The notes beneath the pieces were generated by a model. That model had not been told where the DNA came from, did not search any database, and saw nothing but the letters and a program-made list of their open reading frames with translations. A DNA stretch of 6,247 nt from CBFGRU01 sp965651255 (GTDB lineage Bacteria; Planctomycetota; Phycisphaerae; Phycisphaerales; SM1A02), in assembly GCA_965651255.1 (NCBI GenBank), contig CBFGRU010000188.1, positions 1 to 6,247 of the forward strand. Reading direction: 5' to 3'. Of the stretch, positions 1 to 6,247 are shown piece after piece; the first letter of the stretch is position 1, and each line of letters begins with the position of its first letter. The position numbers and the translations under genes are program-made.

Positions 1-973
1 GGAGGGTGTTTCGTTCGAGTCGGATGGTGGCGTGTTGGTTGGGTGTGATGCGTGCGGGTCGGAGTCCGCTGGTTCTTCGGAGTTCTCGGAGTCTGGAGCC
101 GTTGAGGGTTGGCCAGCCGGTGCGTTGGAGGAGTTGGTTGGCTCGTTGGAGGATGTTGTTGAGGTCGTGTTGGTTGGTGAGTTCGTGTGTTTGGTTTGGT
201 TCTGCGGTGCCGCCGAGCACGAGTCGATCGGGGAAGGGGACGATGTAGGTTGGTTGGTGTGGGTGTTGGGGATCATCATCGAGGAGGCATTGGTTGAGTT
301 GAATGGTGTTCTCGACGTGGAGGACCTGTCCTCGGATGGCGATGAGGTGTGGATCGTTGGTGAGTGTGCGTGCGCCGAGGCCGGTGCAGTTGATGATGGT
401 GGGTGCATCGCGGAGCGCGGGGTCGTGGAGGGTTTCGAGGTGGAGGGTGGTGATGGTGCCGTGGAGTTGATCGCGGAAGCGGTGCATGAGCCAGGGAAGG
501 TAGCGGCGCATGTCGATGGTGGGCATGGTGGCGCGATACTCGAAGGCGAATGGCGGCGGCGGGTTGGTGTTGATGCGGAAGTTGCGGACGAGATGAGCCC
601 ACCAGGGGGTGCCGGGGGTGCCGGGGGTGCCGGGGGTTCCGGGGGTTCGGTGGAATTCACGGAGTTGGATGAATGCGATGCCTGCCTGGGGGGTGGTTGC
701 TTCGAGTTGGGTGAAGCGTTGGTAGCTGTCAGCGCACCACTGGGCGAGTTGTGTTGATGCGTTGAAGCCGTAGGGATGAAAGAATGCGGCAGCGCGTTCG
801 CTGGTGAGGTTGGGTGTGGTGTGGGCAGCGATGATGTGTGCGTTGATGCCTGCTTCGCGGCAGAGGATGGCGGTGGTGAGGCCGATGACGCCGGCGCCGA
901 TGATGAGGCAGTCGGCGGCGGGGGGGAGCGGCGACGATTCGTGCCGGCGATGGGTTGGGTTGGTGGTGTTCAA
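1..973 (-). CDS. D-amino-acid oxidase-like FAD enzyme, C-terminus beyond left edge
   Basis: Probable FAD-dependent D-amino-acid oxidase (DAO family), which oxidatively deaminates D-amino acids to 2-oxo acids, ammonia and H2O2. The window holds 324 codons with no stop. The N-terminal dinucleotide-binding motif IIGAGVIGL lies at about residues 24-32, after a roughly 20-residue extension. INCTGLGAR, RGQVLHVE and YIVPFPDRLVLGGT follow in the order seen in eukaryotic-type DAO. Near the edge, SGLRPARITP places Arg305 where the carboxylate-binding arginine (Arg283 of mammalian DAO) is expected, followed by ATIRLER. The C-terminal glycine-rich FAD motif would lie outside the window. The only usable start I find is TTG at 973, overlapping the lepB stop as TTGA, with no Shine-Dalgarno; translational coupling is likely. 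The visible protein has no lysine, 18 histidines and a Thr-Pro-Gly repeat at about residues 109-121. D-aspartate oxidase or another DAO-superfamily deaminase is possible. Family call firm, substrate inferred. Confidence 0.85.
   Translation of the reverse strand, partial: MNTTNPTHRRHESSPLPPAADCLIIGAGVIGLTTAILCREAGINAHIIAAHTTPNLTSERAAAFFHPYGFNASTQLAQWCADSYQRFTQLEATTPQAGIAFIQLREFHRTPGTPGTPGTPGTPWWAHLVRNFRINTNPPPPFAFEYRATMPTIDMRRYLPWLMHRFRDQLHGTITTLHLETLHDPALRDAPTIINCTGLGARTLTNDPHLIAIRGQVLHVENTIQLNQCLLDDDPQHPHQPTYIVPFPDRLVLGGTAEPNQTHELTNQHDLNNILQRANQLLQRTGWPTLNGSRLRELRRTSGLRPARITPNQHATIRLERNTL
605..649 (-). repeat. 9-bp tandem repeat in the oxidase gene
   Basis: There are five head-to-tail 9-bp units on the plus strand: GGGGGTGCC three times (605-613, 614-622, 623-631), then GGGGGTTCC and GGGGGTTCG. 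The array is in frame and encodes alternating Thr-Pro-Gly units ending in Thr-Pro-Trp-Trp. It sits between REFHR and WWAHLVRNF, which in DAO enzymes is likely a variable surface region rather than the FAD core. Three identical copies suggest recent expansion by slippage. Gain or loss of units would keep the frame. Confidence 0.95.
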
Positions 974-1848
974 TCGACGCCGATGAAAAAGCGGTGCCAG
1001 CGCGGGGCGAAGGAGTCGGGGCGATCGAGGGAGAATGCGATGCCGGTGACCTTGCCGACGATTTCGTGTCTGGGGGCGTAGATGAAGGGGAACATGCGGG
1101 AGTCGTTGGAGTGATGACGATTGTCACCCATGACAAAGTATGAATCGTCGGGGACGACTTCATCGAGGTTGAAGTTTGAAGCGTGGGCGAGGATGGCGCG
1201 GAACTGTGGGTCGGAAGGCACGGCGGCGAGGTGCATGACGGGATGGCGCACGCCGTTGATGGTTTCGTACTGGTAGGTGTGTGGCCCGCTGACGGTGATG
1301 TCGTAGGTGGCGGCGACGGAATCGGGAATGGGTTCGTAGGTGAGCGGTTCGCCGTTGATGGTGACGATGTTGTCGCGTACGGCGATGCGATCGCCGGGGA
1401 CAGCCATGATGCGTTTGACCATGCGGGTGCCATCATCGGGACGGAACCAGATGACGATATCGCCGCGCTGGGGTTCACCCCAGGAGGCAAGGCGCCACTT
1501 GGTGAAGGGGACCTTGAGGTCGTAGGCGAGTTTGTTGACGAAGACGCGATCGCCGACCTGAAGGGTGGGTTCCATCGAGGCGCTGGGGACATCGTTCCAG
1601 TCGGCGAAGGTGGAGCGGAACCCGAAGACGAGGAGGGCAGCGATGCCGATCGGCTTGATCCAGTTCTTCCACAGGCGGCCGAGGAAGGTCTTTGGTTCTT
1701 CCTTGCCGGACTTGGTCTTCGCGTTGCCGTGGGTATCGGCGGCGAGGCGCCGACCGGCCGGGGCTGACGCGGCGGGGATGGTGTCGGATGCATCGGCTGC
1801 TGCTGCTGCATCATCATCGCGCGGCGGATTGGTCGAGTCATTCATCAT
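970..1848 (-). CDS. lepB: Signal peptidase I
   Basis: Type I signal peptidase (family S26), the membrane serine protease that cleaves Sec and Tat signal peptides on the outer face of the inner membrane. Of 292 residues, about 1-60 are a hydrophilic, Ala/Asp-rich presumed cytoplasmic tail. A single membrane segment follows at about 65-80 (IKPIGIAALLVFGF). The catalytic serine is Ser91 in PSASMEPTL and the general-base lysine is Lys145 in MVKRIMAVPGD. The conserved box GDNRHHSNDSR is at 241-251. All S26 hallmarks are intact and the length is normal. Two adjacent ATGs (1848 and 1845) are possible starts. The nearest Shine-Dalgarno-like element is GGAG 13 nt upstream, which is weak. It lies 72 bp downstream of the hydrolase and overlaps the oxidase gene by 4 bp at its 3' end. 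Its neighbours encode exported proteins that could be substrates, but this enzyme normally acts cell-wide. Confidence 0.97.
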   Translation of the reverse strand: MMNDSTNPPRDDDAAAAADASDTIPAASAPAGRRLAADTHGNAKTKSGKEEPKTFLGRLWKNWIKPIGIAALLVFGFRSTFADWNDVPSASMEPTLQVGDRVFVNKLAYDLKVPFTKWRLASWGEPQRGDIVIWFRPDDGTRMVKRIMAVPGDRIAVRDNIVTINGEPLTYEPIPDSVAATYDITVSGPHTYQYETINGVRHPVMHLAAVPSDPQFRAILAHASNFNLDEVVPDDSYFVMGDNRHHSNDSRMFPFIYAPRHEIVGKVTGIAFSLDRPDSFAPRWHRFFIGVD

Positions 1849-1877
1849 GAGTCGTTCGGTACTCCGGGCAGGATTCG

Positions 1878-1925
1878 CTCACCCGCGTGGTGAGGTGCAT
1901 CCTACGCGCGCGAGGATGATTCACC
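1878..1925 (-). terminator. Two adjacent hairpins between hydrolase and lepB
   Basis: Two inverted repeats lie in the 72-bp gap. The first has arms CATCCT (1898-1903) and AGGATG (1913-1918) around a CG-only centre; GGTG (1894-1897) and CACC (1922-1925) can extend it with a small bulge, reaching the hydrolase stop codon. The second has perfect 6-bp arms CTCACC (1878-1883) and GGTGAG (1889-1894) with a 5-nt loop. The extended first hairpin and the second share base 1894, so those two forms compete. Neither is followed by a U-run, so this may be a 3'-end-stabilising structure, attenuation or a factor-dependent stop rather than a classical intrinsic terminator. Confidence 0.4.
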
Positions 1926-3453
1926 GCCCGTTTGAGCGGCCGGAATCACCCGGCTGGGCGGCATCAGCGGGCACGGGGCTGGCCCCGGGCCGGGAGTGGG
2001 TCTGAATCCATTCGGTGATGAGGGTGAGGACCTCGGGGTGAATGGTTTCCTCGATCCGGCCGTACTCATCCATCATGCCGGTGGTGGCGGTCTGAAAGAG
2101 GTGATTCAGTCGATCGAGTTTGCGAATGGTGACGCTGGGGTTCTCGGCGAGGGCGAGGGCCTTTTCGATTTCGGAGAGATTGCGGTCGGCATCGACCTGG
2201 AAGTCCAGAGCGCCGTTGAGGGCCAGGACCGGCTGCTTCACCCTGCGGAGATACGTGCGGGGATCGAGCGTGAGGAACGACTGGAACCAGGGCGATGCGA
2301 GGGCTGCGGTCTGGGCTTCGACACTGGCGCGAAGCTGCTCGGGGATGTTCCCATCGGCATCGCGCTCGAGCCCGAGCTGCGCGAGGATGACATCTTCAAC
2401 CGAGCGCTCGATCTCTTCGAGCGTTTCGCTTTCCATCGCCTGTCGGAGCGCTGCCTGTTGGGCAGCGAGTTGGCGCGTGATTTCTTCCGGCGGAACACCG
2501 GCATTGATGAGGATGGCCCGGAGCTGATCTTCGAGAACTTCGATGCCCGGAAGTCCGGTTCCCGCGAGGAGAACGATGAAGCGCACACTGTTGTTGTCTG
2601 CTGCGACGATGGGGGCGATGATGCCGCCTTCGCTGTGACCGATGAGGCCGATGCGTGTGGGGTCGATGTTGTCGTGAGCGAGCAGAAGGTCGATGGCGCT
2701 CATGACGTCGCCCGCGGTATCGAAGGCGGTGGACTGCATGGTGCTGCCCGTGGATCCACCGACCCCACGATCGTCGTAGCGAAGAGACGCGATGCCGTGT
2801 CGCGCGAGATGATCCGCGATGACGAGGAAGGGCTTGTGGGCGAAGATCGTTTCATCACGATCCTGCGGCCCGGAGCCGGTGATGAATACAACGGCGGGGA
2901 ATGGGCCATCGCCTTCGGGAATGATGATCGTTCCGGCGAGCGTCGTCTCATCATCGGGGTTGGTGAAGGTGACCTCTTCCTGCGCGTAGGGGAAGGGTGG
3001 CTTCGGCGTCTGGGGGCGACGAGCTGCGTTCGCGGCGGCTTCTTCTTTGGTCAAACGGGTCAGCCGAACGGGGAACACCTGTCCCATCTGCTTGAGCTCG
3101 CCAGTGGCGGACTCGCCTTCGCGCGTGAGTTGAAAATCTGCACCGGCCTGGCGAATGAGGAACCGCAGTTCCTTGTCGGTGTAGACGACCTGATCGAGCG
3201 GAACACCCATCGCGCCCTGGGCGGGAATATCAATCGTTGCCGTCACCGTCGTATCGGAGCCCGTTGCAGGAAGCGTGAATTGAACGAGAATCTCCAGTTC
3301 CATGCCGGGCAACTCGATCGCGCCCTTCCAGGCATCGACCGACTGGGCGTTGAGCCGCGTACCGGGCGCGAGCAGGCAGAGGATGAACAGCGCACCGAGC
3401 AGGGTTCGATGCAGGTTGAGCGACTGAAACGATCGAGCGTGTGAGCGTGGCAT
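1921..3453 (-). CDS. Secreted two-domain alpha/beta hydrolase
   Basis: Exported serine hydrolase of the alpha/beta-hydrolase fold (COG1073-like), probably an esterase or acyl-hydrolase; substrate unknown. Using ATG 3453 gives 510 residues. Residues 1-36 form a Sec signal peptide with a basic start, hydrophobic LLGALFILCLLAPG and likely cleavage after LNA. About 38-140 is a beta-rich domain (AWKGAIELPG, then QFTL and ATIDIPAQGA) often found before this hydrolase type. The hydrolase domain begins near 160, with the oxyanion region GSGPQDRDE at 193-201 and LRYDDRGVGGSTG at 224-236. The nucleophile is Ser274 in GHSEGG. Asp417 in NGALD and His451 in RLNHLFQ complete a canonical triad. The frame stays open upstream to 3642, but that start overlaps the preceding gene. 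ATG 3453 has GGAGA 9-10 nt upstream, follows a candidate -10 box and puts the signal peptide at the N-terminus. Confidence 0.92.
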   Translation of the reverse strand: MPRSHARSFQSLNLHRTLLGALFILCLLAPGTRLNAQSVDAWKGAIELPGMELEILVQFTLPATGSDTTVTATIDIPAQGAMGVPLDQVVYTDKELRFLIRQAGADFQLTREGESATGELKQMGQVFPVRLTRLTKEEAAANAARRPQTPKPPFPYAQEEVTFTNPDDETTLAGTIIIPEGDGPFPAVVFITGSGPQDRDETIFAHKPFLVIADHLARHGIASLRYDDRGVGGSTGSTMQSTAFDTAGDVMSAIDLLLAHDNIDPTRIGLIGHSEGGIIAPIVAADNNSVRFIVLLAGTGLPGIEVLEDQLRAILINAGVPPEEITRQLAAQQAALRQAMESETLEEIERSVEDVILAQLGLERDADGNIPEQLRASVEAQTAALASPWFQSFLTLDPRTYLRRVKQPVLALNGALDFQVDADRNLSEIEKALALAENPSVTIRKLDRLNHLFQTATTGMMDEYGRIEETIHPEVLTLITEWIQTHSRPGASPVPADAAQPGDSGRSNGR

Positions 3454-3462
3454 GTGAGTGGT

Positions 3463-3467
3463 TCTCC
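3463..3467 (-). promoter_or_regulatory. Shine-Dalgarno deciding the hydrolase start
   Basis: GGAGA on the minus strand lies 9 nt before ATG 3453. The upstream in-frame ATGs at 3480 and 3642 lack an equally good site, so this element supports the 510-residue form with an N-terminal signal peptide. Confidence 0.6.
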
Positions 3468-3478
3468 AATCCAGAAAC

Positions 3479-3487
3479 ATTATCCCA
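3479..3487 (-). promoter_or_regulatory. Candidate extended -10 promoter for the hydrolase
   Basis: Read on the minus strand, TGGGATAAT gives an extended -10 element (TG, one base, then GATAAT, one mismatch to TATAAT). It ends 25 nt before the hydrolase ATG at 3453. No good -35 hexamer sits 17 bp upstream (TGGGTG). Transcription would begin near 3472 and leave a leader of about 19 nt containing the GGAGA ribosome site. This also makes the upstream ATG at 3480, which overlaps the -10 box, an unlikely start. Confidence 0.4.
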
Positions 3488-3513
3488 AGAATCGGACGCT
3501 GCACCCAGTTGAG

Positions 3514-3539
3514 TACCCCCGGATTGCATACCCCCCGGA
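3514..3539. repeat. Short direct repeat upstream of the hydrolase promoter
   Basis: TACCCCCGGA (3514-3523) recurs as TACCCCCCGGA (3529-3539), differing by one extra C and starting 15 bp apart. The copies lie about 42-67 bp upstream of the inferred hydrolase transcription start, where activators often bind, and the candidate promoter lacks a good -35. A regulatory role is inferred; chance similarity of two C-rich stretches cannot be excluded. Confidence 0.4.
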
Positions 3540-3544
3540 AGTCA

Positions 3545-3574
3545 CAACGCCCGATTCTTCCGAATCGAGCGTTG
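3545..3574 (-). terminator. Strong hairpin after the dehydrogenase gene
   Basis: A near-perfect 30-nt inverted repeat starts 36 nt past the dehydrogenase stop. Outer arms are CAACGC (3545-3550) and GCGTTG (3569-3574), then one mismatch (3551/3568), then inner arms CGATTC (3552-3557) and GAATCG (3562-3567). On the minus-strand transcript the loop is GGAA, a GNRA tetraloop. No U-tract follows on either strand, so a 3'-stabilising or U-less terminator role is inferred. The hairpin also lies upstream of the hydrolase promoter candidate. Confidence 0.5.
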
Positions 3575-3610
3575 GTGATTACGACTTCTACGTGTCTGAA
3601 TCCGAGCGGT

Positions 3611-5044
3611 TCAGGACTTGATGACCCGCTCGTTCTCTGCATCCCACATCATGACCTTGTTCTGACGCCATGATTCGACGCCCATCTTGATAGCGACCAT
3701 GGTTGAACAGCCAAGGTCGATGTTGCAGTGCGGCTGGGCCTGGCCCCGGACGGCATCGATGAAGTTGCCCATATGGTCGCGGCGCGATTCCTTGTTGATT
3801 TCGGCATACGCGCGGCCGGGACGTTCATCTCGACTCTCACCGGACATCGGGAACCGCAGTTCACCGGCATTCGCAGCGCGGAACTCGCGTGCGAAGACCG
3901 ACTGTTCCGCCAGCCGCAGGGTGTTGCCTGCCGAACCGGTATCGAAGTTGCCGGAGAAGAACATCGTGCCGTGCTGGCCGCGGATGATGTCATCTACGCC
4001 GACATCGTTGGTCATGACGCTCGCGAGGACGATGGTGTGTTCACTGGGGTAATCAACGGTCATGATGAACGTGTCGGGAATGTCGCGTTCATCCTTCTCA
4101 ACGTAGATACCGCCCGATGCGACGACTCGCTTCGGATACTCGCCGTTGGGACCGGTGATGGCGATCAGGAGCGGCGCGAGCTTGTGGTAGAGCAAGTCGG
4201 TTGCGACACCGCCGTTGTACGCGAAGTACTTCCGGAAGCGGAAGAAGTGATCCGCATTCCATGGGATTTGTTCGGCCAAACCCCATTCATGGCCGAGCCA
4301 GCGATCCCACCAGACGTAACCATCGGCATCCTTCGCGTTGTTCGGCCCGGCATCGGCAGCAATCGCCCAGTTGAACTGACCTTCGCGCGAGTTGCGGCAG
4401 TAGCTTGCCTGGCTCCAGGTCACTTTCCCGATGCGGCCGGAACTGATCGCCCTCTGCGCCTGCCAGTACAGGTCATCGCTGGTGCCCTGGGGGCCGACGG
4501 TCAGCACGCGGCCGGTGCGCTTGACCGCCTCGCGACACTCGATGGCCTGTTCGATCGTGAGCGACAGGGGCTTCTCGCAGTAGACATCCTTCCCTGCCTC
4601 CATCGCTTCGATGGCGATCTTCGTGTGCCAGTGGTCGGGCGTTGCGATGAGAACAACATCGACCTCCGGGTTGTCGAGAACGTCTCGATACTCCATCGTG
4701 CCCGCAGAGTCATCCTGTTTTTCCGTATAGCGGATAGCGCTGCGTAACCGCCGGCGGTATACCTCGCAGACGTGATTGACGCGAACATTGTCGCGTTCAC
4801 TTCGTCCGATGTCGCTGGTGTTGTCGGGATTCCCCATCAGGCCGCGCAAGTGGGCATGACCCATTCCACCGCACCCGATGACGCCAAAGCGGATGCGCTC
4901 GTTTGCGCCCAGCACTTGCGCCCAGCTGGCGGCGGGGAGGAACGCCGCCCCTGCAAGGGCGGCGGATGATCTCAGAAACGTGCGGCGATTGATCGCGGTG
5001 CGGGATGTGCGTTTCGGGTGTTCGTTCGCTCGGTCTGACGACAT
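3611..5044 (-). CDS. Tat-exported Gfo/Idh/MocA family oxidoreductase
   Basis: NAD(P)-dependent dehydrogenase of the Gfo/Idh/MocA family, whose members mostly oxidise, reduce or epimerise sugars, inositols and glycosides; the substrate here is unknown. Starting at ATG 5044 gives 477 residues. A Tat signal with NRRTFLR (residues 19-25) precedes a hydrophobic Ala-rich stretch and likely cleavage after SWA (42), so the protein should be folded with its cofactor and then exported. The Rossmann motif GVIGCGGMG spans about 54-62. VVLIATPDHWH is followed by CEKP with the catalytic Lys158. In the C-terminal domain, GGVATDLLYHKL supplies Asp283 and His287, matching the family's Lys-Asp-His set. The length suits secreted planctomycete-type members. 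The frame is open to an ATG at 5161, but 5044 has AGGAG 7 nt upstream and puts the Tat motif at the usual depth. It is divergent from the DUF885 gene and upstream of the hydrolase. Confidence 0.93.
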   Translation of the reverse strand: MSSDRANEHPKRTSRTAINRRTFLRSSAALAGAAFLPAASWAQVLGANERIRFGVIGCGGMGHAHLRGLMGNPDNTSDIGRSERDNVRVNHVCEVYRRRLRSAIRYTEKQDDSAGTMEYRDVLDNPEVDVVLIATPDHWHTKIAIEAMEAGKDVYCEKPLSLTIEQAIECREAVKRTGRVLTVGPQGTSDDLYWQAQRAISSGRIGKVTWSQASYCRNSREGQFNWAIAADAGPNNAKDADGYVWWDRWLGHEWGLAEQIPWNADHFFRFRKYFAYNGGVATDLLYHKLAPLLIAITGPNGEYPKRVVASGGIYVEKDERDIPDTFIMTVDYPSEHTIVLASVMTNDVGVDDIIRGQHGTMFFSGNFDTGSAGNTLRLAEQSVFAREFRAANAGELRFPMSGESRDERPGRAYAEINKESRRDHMGNFIDAVRGQAQPHCNIDLGCSTMVAIKMGVESWRQNKVMMWDAENERVIKS

Positions 5045-5193
5045 CGTGGTGCTCCTTCTCCTGATCGACGGGGTTGCCCAGTGTCTGATGTTTCGCCGCG
5101 CAATGCAACTGGCAAGCCGGTCCCATCGATCGCTGGAGTCCAAGGGGGAAGGGTGATTCAACTGTCGAGGTGAGGGAACGGCTATCGTTTCTG
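5045..5193. promoter_or_regulatory. Divergent intergenic region, dehydrogenase / DUF885
   Basis: This 149-bp gap separates two genes transcribed away from each other, so it should hold promoters for both. On the minus strand TTGCCA lies 17 bp before AACATC, a poor match to a -10 box. I found no convincing sigma-70-type promoter on the plus strand. The only clear signal is the dehydrogenase ribosome site at 5052-5056. No gene or RNA is recognisable. Confidence 0.55.
5052..5056 (-). promoter_or_regulatory. Shine-Dalgarno deciding the dehydrogenase start
   Basis: AGGAG on the minus strand sits 7 nt before ATG 5044, an ideal spacing, and a second GGAG occurs just upstream. It selects the start that places the twin-arginine motif at residues 20-21 and rejects the open-frame extension to 5161. 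Confidence 0.8.
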
Positions 5194-6247
5194 ATGATGC
5201 ACGTTCGACTCCATCCTCTCGTTGTACTGTTGGCCATCATGATGCTCAATCCTGTGAATACATCCGTCGCAAGCAAACGAACGCCGCCGCATGACGCCCT
5301 CCATCAATTGTTCCACGATCGATTCGAGCGGCTGATGGGGGAGTATCCGCAGTGGGCGATGTCACTGGGCGATTACCGGTTTGCAGATCGCCTTTTATCG
5401 GTGTCACCGGAGGCCATTGATCGTCGCCTCCGGGCTACGCGGCAGGAACTTGATCGACTGCGTTTGATCGACCCTGCGACATTGAATGAACAGGATCGCG
5501 TCAGTTACGAACTGTTCGAGATTGATCTGGTGAACGAGATTGAAGGTCACCGATTCCGTGATTTTCTGATGCCGATCGGACCTCGGTCCGGCCCACAGCA
5601 GGACATTCCCCAGTTGGCCGACCATGTACGTTTTGATTCAATGCGGGACTTTGAAAACTATCTTTCTCGTTTGCGCGAAGTTCCGCGCGTCGTTGATGAG
5701 ACGATTGTGCTCCTGCAGCAAGGTGTACGCGAAGGCCGGACACCACCTCGTGTCACTCTGGAAGGCATGGAAGAACAGTTCAGCGCGGTTCTCTCCGGTG
5801 GGCTGGACCGGCTGTCGCAACCATTCGATCGTCCATCGCGTGTATTGACAGAGAATGAGCGTTGGGCGATGAAGTCGCAGTTTGATGATGAGATCAGGCC
5901 TGCGGTTCATGCTTCGCTCGAAGGGTTACGCGAATACCTTGTCGAGACGTATCTGCCAGCATGCCGCACAACCATTGCGGCAGCGGACCTGCCGGACGGC
6001 ACGGATTATTACAATCATCAATTGCGAGTTATGACAACGCTCGAACTGTCCGCACAGGAGATTCACGACATAGGTGTGAGCGAAGTGGCGCGTCTTCGGC
6101 GCGAGATGATGAAAGTGATTCGGACCAGTGACTTCATGCACCGCGATGAGGCAGCAGCCGCTGAGGAGCAAGGTGAACAGGCGCACTTTAAGGCATTCGT
6201 CCACTATCTGCGCACCGATCCGAGGTTCTATTACTCCAGCGAAGAAG
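5194..6247 (+). CDS. Secreted DUF885 family protein, C-terminus beyond right edge
   Basis: N-terminal part (351 codons, no stop reached) of a DUF885 family protein. These are secreted or periplasmic, commonly about 550-600 residues, and regarded as likely zinc-dependent peptidases because of a C-terminal HExxxGH-type motif, which would lie outside this window. Visible are a signal peptide (MMHVRLHP, hydrophobic LVVLLAIMMLNPV, probable cleavage after SVAS near residue 27) and the helical N-terminal region (FERLMGEYPQWAMSLGDYRF near 44-63). The family-typical block DYYNHQLRVMTTLELSAQEIHDIGVSEVARLRREM spans 271-305, split here by position: Tyr272-Tyr273, Thr281-Thr282, Glu289-Ile290-His291 and Glu297. 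ATG 5194 is followed at once by ATG 5197. An in-frame GTG at 5170 is an alternative start giving MRERLSFL before the same signal. The nearest purine-rich stretch (5172-5176) is 17 nt from 5194, so the start is not settled. Confidence 0.88.
   Translation, partial: MMHVRLHPLVVLLAIMMLNPVNTSVASKRTPPHDALHQLFHDRFERLMGEYPQWAMSLGDYRFADRLLSVSPEAIDRRLRATRQELDRLRLIDPATLNEQDRVSYELFEIDLVNEIEGHRFRDFLMPIGPRSGPQQDIPQLADHVRFDSMRDFENYLSRLREVPRVVDETIVLLQQGVREGRTPPRVTLEGMEEQFSAVLSGGLDRLSQPFDRPSRVLTENERWAMKSQFDDEIRPAVHASLEGLREYLVETYLPACRTTIAAADLPDGTDYYNHQLRVMTTLELSAQEIHDIGVSEVARLRREMMKVIRTSDFMHRDEAAAAEEQGEQAHFKAFVHYLRTDPRFYYSSEE

Noticed and set aside
605..649. Possible CRISPR-like array
   Set aside because: The units are contiguous 9-mers without spacers and lie inside a coding region.
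32..757. Plus-strand Gly/Val/Glu-rich open frame opposite the oxidase
   Set aside because: Its composition simply mirrors the G-poor oxidase coding strand. The opposite strand carries ordered DAO motifs.
729..1841. Minus-strand open frame of 370 codons across lepB and the oxidase
   Set aside because: It is out of frame with both genes, rich in Ser/Pro/Arg/His low-complexity sequence, and spans two real coding regions.
1996..3444. Long plus-strand open frame of 482 codons opposite the hydrolase
   Set aside because: It is the antisense of a gene with an intact signal peptide and catalytic triad. The translation has no recognisable motif and the openness follows from GC-biased codon use.
3454..3642. 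63-codon N-terminal extension of the hydrolase
   Set aside because: It would overlap the end of the dehydrogenase, bury the signal peptide, and run through the hairpin and the candidate promoter.
3728..4747. Plus-strand open frame of 339 codons opposite the dehydrogenase
   Set aside because: It lies wholly antisense to a well-supported Gfo/Idh/MocA gene and has no family signature.
5045..5161. 39-codon N-terminal extension of the dehydrogenase
   Set aside because: The 5044 start has an excellent ribosome site and gives a Tat signal of normal length.

Overview
The window reads as a moderately GC-rich bacterial chromosome segment with five protein-coding genes and no RNA gene, mobile element or CRISPR array. 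The Tat-exported Gfo/Idh/MocA oxidoreductase, the secreted two-domain alpha/beta hydrolase and the secreted DUF885 protein suggest a Planctomycetota-like organism, perhaps of the Phycisphaerae. That is inference from gene style only; no marker gene is present to settle it.

Layout. Four genes run leftward on the minus strand, in transcription order: a Tat-exported Gfo/Idh/MocA dehydrogenase (5044 to 3611), a Sec-exported alpha/beta hydrolase (3453 to 1921), signal peptidase I lepB (1848 to 970), and a D-amino-acid oxidase-like flavoenzyme (973 to beyond the left edge). One gene runs rightward, a DUF885 protein with a signal peptide (5194 to beyond the right edge). It is divergent from the dehydrogenase across a 149-bp gap. 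Both edge genes are cut by the window and show no sign of being broken.

How the genes relate. lepB and the oxidase overlap by 4 bp (TTGA), so they are probably translationally coupled. The hydrolase has its own candidate extended -10 promoter and Shine-Dalgarno, and a strong hairpin separates it from the dehydrogenase. Two small hairpins fill the 72-bp gap between the hydrolase and lepB. Three of the five products carry export signals and a fourth is the enzyme that removes Sec signal peptides, so the stretch has an envelope/export character. No single pathway is evident.

The most unusual feature is the oxidase gene. Its coding strand is very poor in G, the 324 visible residues contain no lysine but 18 histidines, and it carries an in-frame 9-bp tandem repeat encoding Thr-Pro-Gly units. 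The active-site landmarks visible in the window are nevertheless intact. I see no convincing previously undescribed multigene system here.
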